In this document: in pieces, positions 1 through 9,842 of the stretch
How the letters are laid out: each line of letters opens with the position of its first letter
How positions within the stretch are numbered: the stretch's first letter is position 1
Origin: Lineus longissimus
Lineage: Eukaryota > Nemertea > Pilidiophora > Heteronemertea > Lineidae
Assembly (NCBI RefSeq): GCF_910592395.1
Contig: NC_088320.1
Span: 10,724,501 to 10,788,500 of the forward strand
Length of the DNA: 64,000 bases
Reading direction: 5' to 3'
Position numbers and translations under genes: made by a program
Notes under the pieces: model-generated
The model's database searches: none
Told to the model about the DNA's origin: nothing
Seen by the model: only the letters and a program-made list of their open reading frames with translations

Positions 1-50
1 ATGGGCTCCCTGAGCAGCTTGTTTCTGACAATGGGCCACAATTCAGGTCT
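1..50 (+). pseudogene. Outer Gypsy element (Gypsy-1), integrase 5' fragment
   Basis: Read from base 18, this stretch gives the LVSDNGPQF motif around the second catalytic Asp of a Ty3/Gypsy integrase. The frame ends at base 50 and resumes at 22099, immediately after another Gypsy element and its 5-bp target duplication GGTCT (46-50 and 22094-22098). It is therefore the left part of the oldest layer of a nested insertion. The rest of Gypsy-1 lies upstream of the window. Confidence 0.8.
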
Positions 51-201
51 TGTAGATTGATGCTTGTCTCTGTCCTCAAGACGTTTAGTTCACTTGCTGT
101 AACACTAGGTGTCTCCACGGGCACCTAGGAGATTGAAGATGGATAAATAAACACCGCTCGAAGATATGTCATCTTATTGTCCATTTCATGAACAAACTAT
201 A
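51..201 (+). repeat. Gypsy-2 5' LTR
   Basis: This 151-bp LTR matches 21943-22093 almost exactly. It contains an AATAAA signal in GGATAAATAAACACC. It is preceded by target duplication GGTCT and followed directly by the primer-binding site. Confidence 0.92.
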
Positions 202-219
202 TGGTGTCAGAAGTGGGAT
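202..219 (+). promoter_or_regulatory. Gypsy-2 primer-binding site
   Basis: TGGTGTCAGAAGTGGGAT starts directly after the LTR. It begins with TGG, the complement of a tRNA CCA end, as expected for minus-strand priming. A second copy follows the duplicated LTR at 763. The priming tRNA was not identified. Confidence 0.75.
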
Positions 220-514
220 TTTCTATCAGCCCGATTGAAAAGACTATGAACAATCGTTCACATTAGTGTCAACCGTGTAAGTACGCTGGAACCGGACAAA
301 ACCGGCCAGAGAACTCGCCCATGATTACCGAAAAAAATCACGAGTGTGCATTCAACATATCTGTGTACATCATATAGTACATTGCACACGGCTGCACTGA
401 AAACCACTACAAGATGGCTGACTCCGGACTTCGCAAGCCAGCACCACTTTCCTTTGAGGGAAATGTAGCAGAAAACTGGCGTGTGTTCAAGAGAGAGTAT
501 GACATTTTAGTTTT

Positions 515-762
515 TAGTTTGTTCATGAAATGGACAATAAGATGACATATCTTCGAGCGGTGTTTATTTATCCATCTTCAATCTCCTAGGTGCCCGTGGA
601 GACACCTAGTGTTACAGCAAGTGAACTAAACGTCTTGAGGACAGTTTAGTTCACTTGCTGTAACACTAGGTGTCTCCACGGGCACCTAGGAGATTGAAGA
701 TGGATAAATAAACACCGCTCGAAGATATGTCATCTTATTGTCCATTTCATGAACAAACTATA
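515..762. repeat. Palindromic partial LTR pair inside the Gypsy-2 leader
   Basis: Bases 515-644 are the reverse complement of most of the LTR, and 645-762 are the same LTR in direct orientation lacking its first bases. After them, the leader and the gag start region (763 onward) repeat the sequence at 202-510. The first gag start (ATG 414) is therefore cut off after about 31 codons. The likely origin is faulty reverse transcription or self-integration of an LTR circle; that is inference. Confidence 0.85.
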
Positions 763-974
763 TGGTGTCAGAAGTGGGATTTTCTATCAGCCCGATGGAA
801 AAGACTATGAACAATCGTTCACATTAGTGTCAACCGTGTAAGTACGCTGGAACCGGACAAAACCGGCCAGAGAACTCGCCCATGATTACCGAAAAAAATC
901 ACGAGTGTGCATTCAACATATCTGTGTACATCATATAGTACATTGCACACGGCTGCACTGAAAACCACTACAAG

Positions 975-2138
975 ATGGCTGACTCCGGACTTCGCAAGCC
1001 AGCACCACTTTCCTTTGAGGGAAATGTAGCAGAAAACTAGCATGTGTTCAAGAGAGAGTATGACATTTTCGTAAATGCTGGTTTTAGTGACAAAGGTGAT
1101 GCGGTGAAAGCCGCAATCTTGCTCAACTTAGCAGGATCTGAGGCAATAGAACGGGAACGCTCATTTCATTATGTTCCAGGCATACCAGAGCGTGCCAACC
1201 CTGCTGGAGGCGTATTCCCTGCAGTACCTGATGAATCACGGGATGATCCTGAAGTTCTCAAGCGTAAATTCGGTGAACTCTGTAACCCTCGCACAAACAT
1301 AATCCTAGAACTTTTTAAGTTCAATTCAAGGATTCAAAAGGACGGTGAAGCATTCGTTACGTTCCTGTCAGATCTTAAAAACAAAGCCAGCTCATGCGAG
1401 TTCGGTGATCTGCATGACCAAATGGTCCGAGATAGGATTGCGACCGGTTTACGCAAAGAAAACGTCAGAAAAATTCTACTCCGGGAAAACGATCTCAAAC
1501 TTGAAGGAGCGATTCGAATCTGCCAAGTACATGAAGTGTCCAAACGGGACGCAAAAGAAATCAATCCGAACAAGGAAGTACTCACTGTGAAAAAGAAAAA
1601 GGAACGCTACTCCAAGCCAGCCGCATCAAAAGCTGCCAAATTGGGCAGTACCGGTTCTTGTGGTAATTGTGGTACGTCACACGCAACTGATCGTCGTGAA
1701 CAGTGTCCAGCTTTTGGTAAGCAATGTCAAAAGTGTGACAAATGGAACCACTGGGGTTCAGTCTGTCGATCATCTGGCAAACTGGCACACAAAGGCGCTA
1801 GTAAGAAACATTTCTTTAGTAAAACAAAGAAATATGTTCATGAGTTAGAACCTGACTCAGATGGAGACTTTTTCATAGAATCAGTCAATTGTCCAACCAC
1901 GAAAGAGGACATTCATACGGTACTACTTCTCAACGGAGTGAAGATAAAGGTGAAGTTAGACACTGGGGTCAAATGCAACATAATTAGCCTCTCCAAACTT
2001 CACTGTCTAAAAGGAACACTTGATCATTCTAAAACCGTGACACTCGTAGGATTTGGTGGCCATAAGACTAAATCTGTCGGTCAAGCAATCGTTACCTGTG
2101 AGCCTAAGGGTAATGGTAAAGTGAACATCGCATTCTAG
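975..2138 (+). pseudogene. Gypsy-2 gag and protease region
   Basis: The frame starts at ATG 975, in the second leader copy; the first leader copy has the equivalent ATG at 414. A TAG at 1038-1040 interrupts it, where the first copy has TGG. The product resembles Gypsy gag: an alpha-helical capsid-like region, a basic stretch, then a Cys/His zinc-knuckle region (CGNCGTSH followed by CQKCDKWNHWGSVC). The C-terminal part holds the retropepsin motif LDTG (about 1954-1965). A TAG at 2136-2138 ends the block; the same frame continues into RT, so it was once a single polyprotein. It would act in particle assembly and polyprotein cleavage in the cytoplasm. Confidence 0.85.
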
Positions 2139-2255
2139 GTAGTCGATCGGGACGTAAGGACACTCCTGGGCCTACAAGACTGTCTGAAACTGGGCCTACT
2201 CAAACTAAGCTCAGAAGTTTTCGAAGTTCATTCAGGTACACCTGACATGCCTTAA

Positions 2256-3008
2256 TTGCCAGGAGTACTCACTGACTTTCCTGAACTATTTGATGGTAAA
2301 CTTGGAAAGTTACCTGTCAAATACCACATCAAGCTTGATCCGGACGTGCAACCAGTCGTGCGCCTTGTGCGCAATGTTCCTTTCGCAATCAAGGACAAGT
2401 TGAAGGATAAACTCGACGACATGGTAAAACAGGGGATAATTGTACTTGTTACCGACCCAACTGATTGGGTATCCTCTCTCGTCGTTACAACCAAGAAAGG
2501 GACTGATGATTTACGGGTATGTCTTGATCCGGCTGATCTCAATAAAGCCATCAAGAGGCCACATTACCCGATGAAAACTATCGAGCAAGTCGCTGCTTCA
2601 ATGCCGAACGCTAAGTTTTTCACAGTCATTGACTTGAGTCAAGCTTTCTACCAGATTCCATTGGATAAAGAGTCGTCGTATCTCACCTGCTTTGGGACTC
2701 CTTTTGGTAAATTTCGTTACTTGAGAATGCCTACGGGGATTTCCTCCGCACCGGAAGTCCACCAGCAAGCCATGGACCATCTCTTAGACCGTTACCCAGC
2801 TGAAGCCATCATGGACGATATGATCATTCATGGTGACAATGAAACTGAGCATGATGAGAATGTGATACGCGTATGTGAGAGATTGGTTGAAATCGGGGGC
2901 AAAGCTTCACGTCGTAAACTCAAGTACAAATTACCGAAAGTACAATATCATGGTCACTATCTAACTGATCATGGTCTTGAGGCGATCACGAGAAAGTGGA
3001 AGCGATAG
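2256..3008 (+). pseudogene. Gypsy-2 reverse transcriptase
   Basis: This continues the gag-protease frame after a second stop (TAA 2253-2255). RT blocks are visible in order: LDPADLNKAI, FFTVIDLSQAFYQIPL with the first catalytic Asp, FGKFRYLRMPTGISSAPE, and the active site as IMDDM instead of the usual Y-x-D-D. A frameshift near 2994 separates it from the rest of RT and from RNase H. It would copy the element RNA into DNA. Family assignment is firm; the copy is dead. Confidence 0.9.
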
Positions 3009-3718
3009 TGAACATGCCTGATCCTGAAAACACTACTGACTTACTTCGATTTCTCGGAATGGTGAAATACTTGTGTAAGTTCATACCTAACTTGAGCAAT
3101 AAAGCTGAGCAGCTCAATGCTTTGCTTCACAAGGATCGAGCATGGGTGTGGGATGACCCACAGAAGCAATCCTTCAAAGCTGTGAAGGACGCCATCGCTA
3201 ACGCTACATCGCTTGCATATTACGATGTAAAGAAGGATGTCGTGCTAACATGTGACGCTTCGAAAGGTGGATTGGGAGCCGCGTGTCTGCAGGATGACCG
3301 CCCTATAGCATTCGCATCATTCGCTCTAAGTGATTCAGAACAACGCTACGCTCAAATCGAGAAAGAGTTGCTAGCCGTAACCTTTGCATGTGAAAAATTC
3401 TATCCGTACGTTTATTCCAAGAACGTGGTCATAGAGACTGACCATCAACCTCTGGTCAGTATTGTGAAGAAGCCACTAGCCAGTACACCGGCTAGGCTTC
3501 AGCGACTCTTATTGCATTTGCAGCGTTTCAAGATAACGCTTGTCTACAAGAAAGGGAAAGAACTATTCTTAGCGGACACTCTATCGCGCGCATACCTACC
3601 GAGCACTGACAAACCAGAAACCGAATGGGACGATTATGAAGTACTAACTGTGCTACCCATATCTGACAACAAACTGGAACAGGTCCGATCTAACTCGCGA
3701 AAGACAACGTCTTGGTGA
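2996..3718 (+). pseudogene. Gypsy-2 RT connection and RNase H
   Basis: This follows the frameshift near 2994. It begins with the end of the RT thumb (PENTTDLLRFLGMVKYL) and continues into RNase H with VVLTCDASKGGLGAACLQ, the middle Glu in QRYAQIEKELLAV and the Asp in IETDHQPLV. The catalytic carboxylates appear present. The frame closes at 3718 and the integrase is in another frame, so there is another frameshift between 3718 and 3811. RNase H would degrade the RNA template during reverse transcription. Confidence 0.88.
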
Positions 3719-3810
3719 AGTTGAGTTAAATCCTTTACTCAGGTTGGCCTCTGAATCAGACAAACACTGATCCAGATCTTGCTCCGTACTATCATTTCCG
3801 TGATGAACTC

Positions 3811-4707
3811 ATGTGTGATAATGGTGTAATTTTCAAGGGTCACAAGATAGTTGTGCCTGAACAGCTAAGAGCTGAATTTGTCAAGAAATCACACGCTGCG
3901 CATTTAGCATGTGATAGAACCATTCAGCGCGCGAGAGAAGTCATGTTCTGGCCTAACATGTCAAAAGACATCGAGAAATTTGTAATTTCTTGTACTGTAT
4001 GCCAGGGTCTGAAAAACCACCAACAGCGTGAACCACTAGAGCTGTACCCAGTGCCAAACCATCCTTGGGAGGTTGTAGGCTCTGACTTGTTTGAATGGAA
4101 CAATGACCAATACATGGTCACCATTGATTCCTACTCTGGTTGGTTCGAAATAGACAAAATGTTGAGTACCACCACCTCTGCTGTGGTGAAGAAGTTAAAG
4201 GTACACTTCTCCAGATTTGGAATCCCTAGCATGTTAATTTCAGATCCTGGGCCACAGTACCGCTCGAAAGAGTTTGAGTCATTCACCCAAGATTGGGGAA
4301 TTCAGCACTGTATGAGCAGTCCTTACTTTCATTCAAGCAACGGGTTAGCTGAAAAGGCAGTCCATTCAGCGAAACGTTTGTTGGAAATATCTAGGAAGGA
4401 AAATCCTGATTTTCACCTAAATTTGCTCCACTGGAGAAATACTCCACGTGATCCTGTGTTGCGATCTCCTGCACAGCGAAATTTGAGTAGAAGTACCAAA
4501 ACTGACTTGCCTATAGCTAAATCATTGCTTCAACCAGAGGTAGTTGCACCTACCCAGGTTCACCAACGTCTCACTGATTTGAGACAGGTTCAGAAGCAAT
4601 CTATTGATCAAAGGTCAAGGCCCTTGGCACCCTTGATCTCTGGTGACAATGTTCGGATGCAGACTAAGAAAGGCTTTGAAACTCCTGCGGTTGTAGTTCG
4701 AGCAGCA
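3811..4707 (+). pseudogene. Gypsy-2 integrase, N-terminal part up to the Polinton insertion
   Basis: An HHCC zinc-binding region (SHAAHLACDRT ... CTVCQ) is followed by the DDE core. The three acidic residues lie in VVGSDLFEW, LISDPGPQYRS and SSNGLAEKAVHSAK. The open frame runs on to 4752, but everything after 4707 belongs to the Polinton terminal repeat. The real gene breaks at target sequence GCAGCA (4702-4707) and resumes at 20886 in the expected frame. The break lies in the C-terminal domain, after the catalytic core. Confidence 0.9.
4702..4707. repeat. Polinton target-site duplication, left copy
   Basis: GCAGCA lies directly before the first base of the terminal repeat and is repeated at 20880-20885. 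Removing one copy plus the element restores the frame of the host Gypsy integrase. Confidence 0.93.
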
Positions 4708-4766
4708 AGTAGGGTGAAAGTGAGAGTTCTGGCCCAAGCCAAATTTGACTGAAATTTTAAATTTTT

Positions 4767-4925
4767 TTCCAGTCAAATTATTCAGTCAAATCCTAGTCAA
4801 ACAATTATTCAGTCAAATCCTAGTCAAAACATTATTCATTTTTATTCAGTCAAATCCTAGTCAAACAATTATTCAGTCAAATCCTAGTCAAAACGTTATT
4901 CATTTTTATTCAGTCAAATCCTCAT
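4767..4925 (+). repeat. Iterated subterminal motif of the Polinton
   Basis: ATTCAGTCAAATCCTAGTCA recurs five times, the last copy diverging at the end, and is organised as two higher-order units separated by ATTCATTTTT. The right end has the mirror copies at about 20661-20820. Iterons at this position are plausible binding sites for integrase or replication proteins. That role is inferred from position. Confidence 0.8.
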
Positions 4926-4980
4926 AAACTCGTTCTACAAATTTGGAGAACGAGGAAAGAAAGTCAGCACAACCCCACAA

Positions 4981-5034
4981 CTTGTCTAACTTGTCTAACT
5001 TGTCTAACTTGTCTAACTTGTCTAACTTGTCTAA
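4981..5034 (+). repeat. 9-bp tandem repeat, six copies
   Basis: CTTGTCTAA is repeated six times without change. The opposite repeat carries twelve copies of its complement at 20499-20606, so the array is the main length difference between the two repeats. Confidence 0.95.
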
Positions 5035-5145
5035 CTGTCACGTACACCACTCGCGCCAACAACCACCCCAACAACTTGTCTAACTTTTCCTAAATAATCT
5101 CAAGTCAAACACGTGAACAAAAAAAAAATTTTTTCATATAAATAA

Positions 5146-5493
5146 ATGAACACGTACACTCACGACGCTTCGTCGCTACGCTCGCTGTCGTTCGTAAATT
5201 TTCCATCAAACGAACAACTTGAATCATGTATTACAAGGTCAACATCTTTCCTCAAATGGAAAGAGCTCCCATTGAACACATGGTACAGAATTAACTCAAC
5301 CACAACGTTAACAACAAAAGTGGGTGAGTCAATGTTACTCAACCTCGAAAATGCAGAAGGTGATGAAGCGACTGTTTGGGCGACAAGTGTGATTAAGCGA
5401 AAAATCACTCACGAGCACAAGTATATAAGGTCTACAGGTATGAAAGAGACAAAGAGTGGAAAAAATTACTATGGATTTGATCTCGTGGAATAA
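5146..5493 (+). CDS. Small Polinton protein encoded in the left inverted repeat
   Basis: A 115-residue protein of unknown function. Its start is supported by the element-wide context TATAAATAAATG at 5137-5148. A second copy on the other strand in the right repeat (20012-20359) differs at residue 16 only (Phe here, Leu there). The middle reads like a small beta-barrel: LPLNTWYRINSTTTLTTKVG, then MLLNLENAEGDEATVWATSVI. An OB-fold nucleic-acid-binding protein is possible but unproven from sequence alone. Because each repeat carries a copy, there are two inward-transcribed copies per element, perhaps for dosage. The codon range just after the start includes the recurrent GC-rich word GCTACGCTCGCTG. 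Confidence 0.72.
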   Translation: MNTYTHDASSLRSLSFVNFPSNEQLESCITRSTSFLKWKELPLNTWYRINSTTTLTTKVGESMLLNLENAEGDEATVWATSVIKRKITHEHKYIRSTGMKETKSGKNYYGFDLVE

Positions 5494-5532
5494 AAATTAC
5501 ACTCGCTACTCGCTTTTCTTCATAAATAAACA

Positions 5533-5581
5533 ACCACCCATGACGTTTTTTACTCGCTACGCTTAAATCATCATGGGTGGT
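5533..5581. repeat. Hairpin in the left terminal repeat
   Basis: ACCACCCATGA (5533-5543) pairs perfectly with TCATGGGTGGT (5571-5581) around a 27-base loop containing ACTCGCTACGC. It lies just downstream of the 115-codon gene, with the same structure at 19924-19972. It could form an RNA 3' end, a replication structure or a protein-binding site; nothing here decides. Confidence 0.7.
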
Positions 5582-5798
5582 AGTGCCCCTGAAACCTACA
5601 TTTTCGACCAAGTGGTGTTTATATAGGGTTCTAAAATTCACTAAAAGCCTATTGGAACCAAATTGATATGATCGTTTGTAGTCATTTTATAGTCAAAACA
5701 ACTTGACTATAAATTCACTATAATTTTTAAATCTGGCTCCAAACGTCGGGCAGACGTGAAACTAATAAAAAAATTATTTTTTATGTATAAATAAAGAG

Positions 5799-8700
5799 AT
5801 GACGTCAACAAAGAATCATATCAATTTGATTCATCCAGCTGAGGGACTTTCTACAGATGAACTGAAGATTCTTGCCTTCAGAAATAAGGTGAAAAATTAT
5901 GGAAGTCTTAGTAGAGCTAATCTACTTGAGCAACTTCAACAAATACCAAATAGTTTCAATGATATTGAAGTTAAAATTGATAAGTCAGTTTCTGACTTGT
6001 CTCAAATTGAAAAGCGTGTCCTTGCGCAAAGACTAGGTATAAATCCTAGTAATTTCAAAAAAGAACAGCTGAAAACACTTTTAGAGGAGAAAATTCAGCA
6101 AGAAAATTTGACTGACATTAAACCTAAACCAGTGGCACAAAAAATTTCAATCAGAAAACCCCTTTTACAACAGGTGAAAGCACTTGGACATAAAAATTAC
6201 CATAATCTCAACATTGAGAAATTGAAAGAACTCTTGACCAAAGAACCAGTCAAAAGATTACTAAAATCAGATCTTTTCAAACAAGCGAAAGAGCTTGGCA
6301 TTGAAGTGAAAAGTTCAATGAGTAAAAAATCTGTCCAGATGTTGATTGAAAAACATTCTGAGTCAATTTCCTTCGTAAGAGTCGACTCTGCGGTTAAAGG
6401 ATATGCTAATCATTTTGAAATGAAAGGGCTTCCTAAAATGCTTGTTGAACCTTACCTTGAAAAAATCAAACCCATTCTTCAAGGAAAAATCAATGAAGAA
6501 AATAAAGAAGGTTTAAAAATAGCCATCATGCTTCACGTTTTAATGCGGAGAAAAAAAGTAGAAGAAAAATTTCTACTTGTATCTAGGTATATTCTTCATA
6601 TTGGGGAAGATCTAGATTATCCTAAATTGATTGAAGACATGTTGTTAGAACAGAAAACCCTTACTCAACCAGGAACAGGTTGGGTACTTTTAGAGATTCT
6701 CAAGATTGGTCTCCACACAGTGAAGTATCAGCCATTTTTTGGTTCAAGTTATATTCCTTTACCAGAAAAGATACAAAATAAAAAGGCTGTAATCAATGTG
6801 AAAAATACTGATCAGAAATGCTTCAGATACTCCATCGAAGCAGCACTTTTAAATTTAGGAAAAAATCAAGATAGAGTGTCAAATTATAACAAGCCTGAAT
6901 TTGACCACATGTTCAAAGACCTAGAATATCCAGTCACAGTCAAGGATATTGATATATTCGAAAAGAATAATCCTGACTTTGCAGTCAATGTATTTACATT
7001 TATTCCCAAGGTCACACCCAATGGGGATCTAATATACCCAATTTCTCCAGTGAGAATTTTATCTGAAGAAAAATATATAAATTTACTTCACTTTAAAGAT
7101 GAAGATGACACTCCAGAGTGTGAACACATGGATGACGTGAATGATGATGCCAATTATCATTATGCTTGGATCAAAAACTTCTCAAGACTTGTATCTGCAG
7201 CTAAATCTAAGCACAATGGACAAGTTAAAGTATGCTACAGATGCTTGAAAGTCATATCAGCAAATAATGCTACCAATAGAGAAGAAAGATACCAAGAACA
7301 TATGGAAAACTGCACACACTTTGGATGTGTTAAAGTCAACATGCCTAATTCTCAAACAAACCTCCTCAAATTTAAAGATAAAAAAATGGAGCAAAAGCAT
7401 CCTGCAATTATAGTAGCTGATTTTGAGTCTACCTTGAAGAAAGTTGATCAACAAGTAGGTGAAAAAACAGTTCAATTTCAAGAGCACATTCCTAACTCAT
7501 TTAGCTTCTATGTTGTATTTGATCAAGAACAAATTAAAGCTAAAAATCTCTTAGTAGAATATAGCATTGATGATCCTAGCGAAAATATAGGAGAAAGATT
7601 TTGTGAAGAACTTGAAAAAGTTGTATATAAAATTTATGGCAAGTTCTTTAGTCAATCTAAAGCTATGGAAGCATTAACACAAGAACAACAGGTTAACCAT
7701 GAGTCAGCTGAAAAATGTTATCTCTGTGACAAAGAGTTCACAGCAAAAAAGTGCACCGACGAAGCGCAGCGAGTGTACAAAGTCCATGATCACAATCATT
7801 TCACAGGCAAATAAAGAGGAGCAGCTTGTAATAATTGTAACCTTCAATTTCAAGCTCCAAACTTCATACCAGTCTATTTTCACAATCTGTCAGGTTATGA
7901 TGCTCATTTGTTTGTGAAACATCTTAAAGGACAGCTAAATGTGATCGCGAGCAATAGTGAAAACTATATTTCATTCAGCAAGGCGTTACATGTTGAAGAT
8001 GGAAAGACATTGTCAATCAGATTTCTTGACTCATATAGACTCATGCAGTCATCACTAGCAAATCTAGCTAAGAATTTACCTAACACAGAGACAAAATATC
8101 TGTCAAAATATTACAAAGGAGAACAATTTGACCCCTTAACTAGAAAAGGAGTATATCCTTATGAATGGGTTGATTCATACGAAAAATTTGAACAGACTGA
8201 ATTACCTCCAATTGAAGCATTTGACTCAAAGTTTAACAATACCAAAATTTCACAAGAAGACTACCTACACGCGCAAAATGTGTGGGAAAAACTTGGGTGT
8301 AAAACTTTCAGAGATTACCATCAAGTGTATTTGAAAACAGATGTACTTCTACTAGCAGATATCCTTGAAAATTTCAGATCTGTGTGCATGAACATTTACA
8401 AAATAGATCCAGTGTGGACTTATTCAGGCCCAGCATTGTCTTGGCAAGCCATGTTAAAAAAGACTGACGTTGAGATTAAACTCCTCACAGATGTAGACAT
8501 GTATAACTTCTTCGAATGTGGTATTCGAGGTGAGATATGTCAAGCAAGTCACAGATACGCAAAAGCTGAAGAAGGTAAATCAGTCATCACCTATTTAGAT
8601 GCGAATAATTTGTATGGCTTAGCGATGAGTCAAAAATTACCACATTCTAATTTTAAATGGATGTCTCAATCTGACTTAAAAAATTGGCAACAAATTCCAT

Positions 8701-9764
8701 GCACACTTGAAGTTGACCTAGAATATCCTAAGCATTTGCACAACTTGCACAATGACTATCCACTTGCACCAGAACGATTGAATGGTAAGCTCATTCCTAA
8801 CTTTCAGGATAAAGAACACTACATTGTGCATCACAAGGCCTTGAAATTCTACTTGAGTCAAGGGCTCAAAATGACTAAGATTCATAGAGGAATTTCCTAC
8901 ACAGAGTCATACTTTTTGAAAGAATACATTGACTTAAACACAAGTCAACGTGCAAATGCTAAAAATGACTTGGAAAAAGACTTCTTCAAATTGATGAACA
9001 ATGCATGCTTCGGAAAGACAATGGAGTCCGTGAGAAACAGAAAAGACATTACTTTAGCTACAACTGTCAATCAGCTTCGAAAATTAGTCAATTCGAACAA
9101 CTACAGATCACACAAAATTTTCGGTGAAGATCTAGTCATGGTAGAACGACAAAAAGCAGATGTCTATTTGAACAAACCTATATTTATTGGACAAGCGATT
9201 TTAGACCTCTCTAAAATACACATGTATGACTTCCACTATAATTACATGCTAAAGAAGTATCCTGGAAAAGCACAACTACTTTACACTGATACTGATTCAT
9301 TAGTATATCATATTGAAACAGAAGATCACTATGATGATATGAAACACGATGCTCACTTGTATGACTTGTCTAATTTTCCTAAAGATCATCCATTGTATGA
9401 TGAAACCAATAAGAAGGTAATTGGCAAGTTCAAAGACGAAGAGGCTGGCAAAGTGATCAGTGAGTTTATCGCTTTGAGGGCTAAATTATATTCTTATATC
9501 ACTGATAAGGATGAAGAGGTCAAAAAGTGTAAAGGTGTGAAGAAGCAAGTTGTGAAAAATGAAGTCACATTTGAAGACTACAAGTCTGTCCTTCTGAGTA
9601 AAATCCCAATCGAAAAAAGGATGAATGTGTTTAGGTCAAGAAATCATCAACTTTACACAGAGCAAGTTTCAAAGGTGGCTTTAGATTCAAATGATGATAA
9701 GCGAACAATTTTACCAGATGGAATAAGTACATTGGCACTAGGACATTACTCGCTGTGTTCGTAA
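5799..9764 (+). pseudogene. polB: Protein-primed DNA polymerase B (one premature stop)
   Basis: The frame spans about 1,321 codons with a single stop (TAA 7812-7814) inside a conserved zinc-finger-like stretch (CYLCDKEF ... HDHNHFTGK). Residues 1-200 hold repeated helix-loop-helix segments resembling SAP/HeH motifs. Residues 330-500 hold a Cys/His region (CYRCLKV ... HMENCTHFGC). The 3'-5' exonuclease motif ADFEST is at about residue 541. Polymerase motif A YLDANNLYG (Asp about 934), motif B (KLMNNACFGKTME) and motif C YTDTDS (about 1164-1166) are intact. This is the replicative enzyme of Polintons, priming from a terminal protein. The start context is TATAAATAAAGAGATG. ORFs at 5799-7814 and 7908-9764 are its two halves. 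Confidence 0.95.
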
Positions 9765-9842
9765 GTGCGTATGTTCCGTCGAGAAGTAAGTGTAGCGCAG
9801 CCGCGAGCGCAGCGAGAGAAAATTTTTTTTTCATATAAATAA

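Larger units (their letters stand above)
4708..5738 (+). repeat. Polinton left terminal inverted repeat
   Basis: This 1,031-bp repeat is nearly identical to the complement of 19767-20879. The match stops at AATCTGGCT. It contains, from the outside in, iterated AGTCAAATCCT motifs (4767-4925), six 9-bp repeats CTTGTCTAA (4981-5034), a 115-codon gene (5146-5493) and a perfect hairpin (5533-5581). The right copy is longer mainly because its 9-bp array has twelve units. Confidence 0.95.

Noticed and set aside
4745-4927. 60-residue repeat frame (QSNPSQ)
   Set aside because: Translation of the Polinton subterminal iterons.
4981-5034. CRISPR-like array
   Set aside because: Units are contiguous 9-bp repeats without spacers, in a eukaryotic transposon.
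5432-5641. 69-residue minus-strand frame, repeated at 19864-20073
   Set aside because: It overlaps the end of the 115-codon gene and the hairpin, lacks the start context and is identical only because the repeats are identical.
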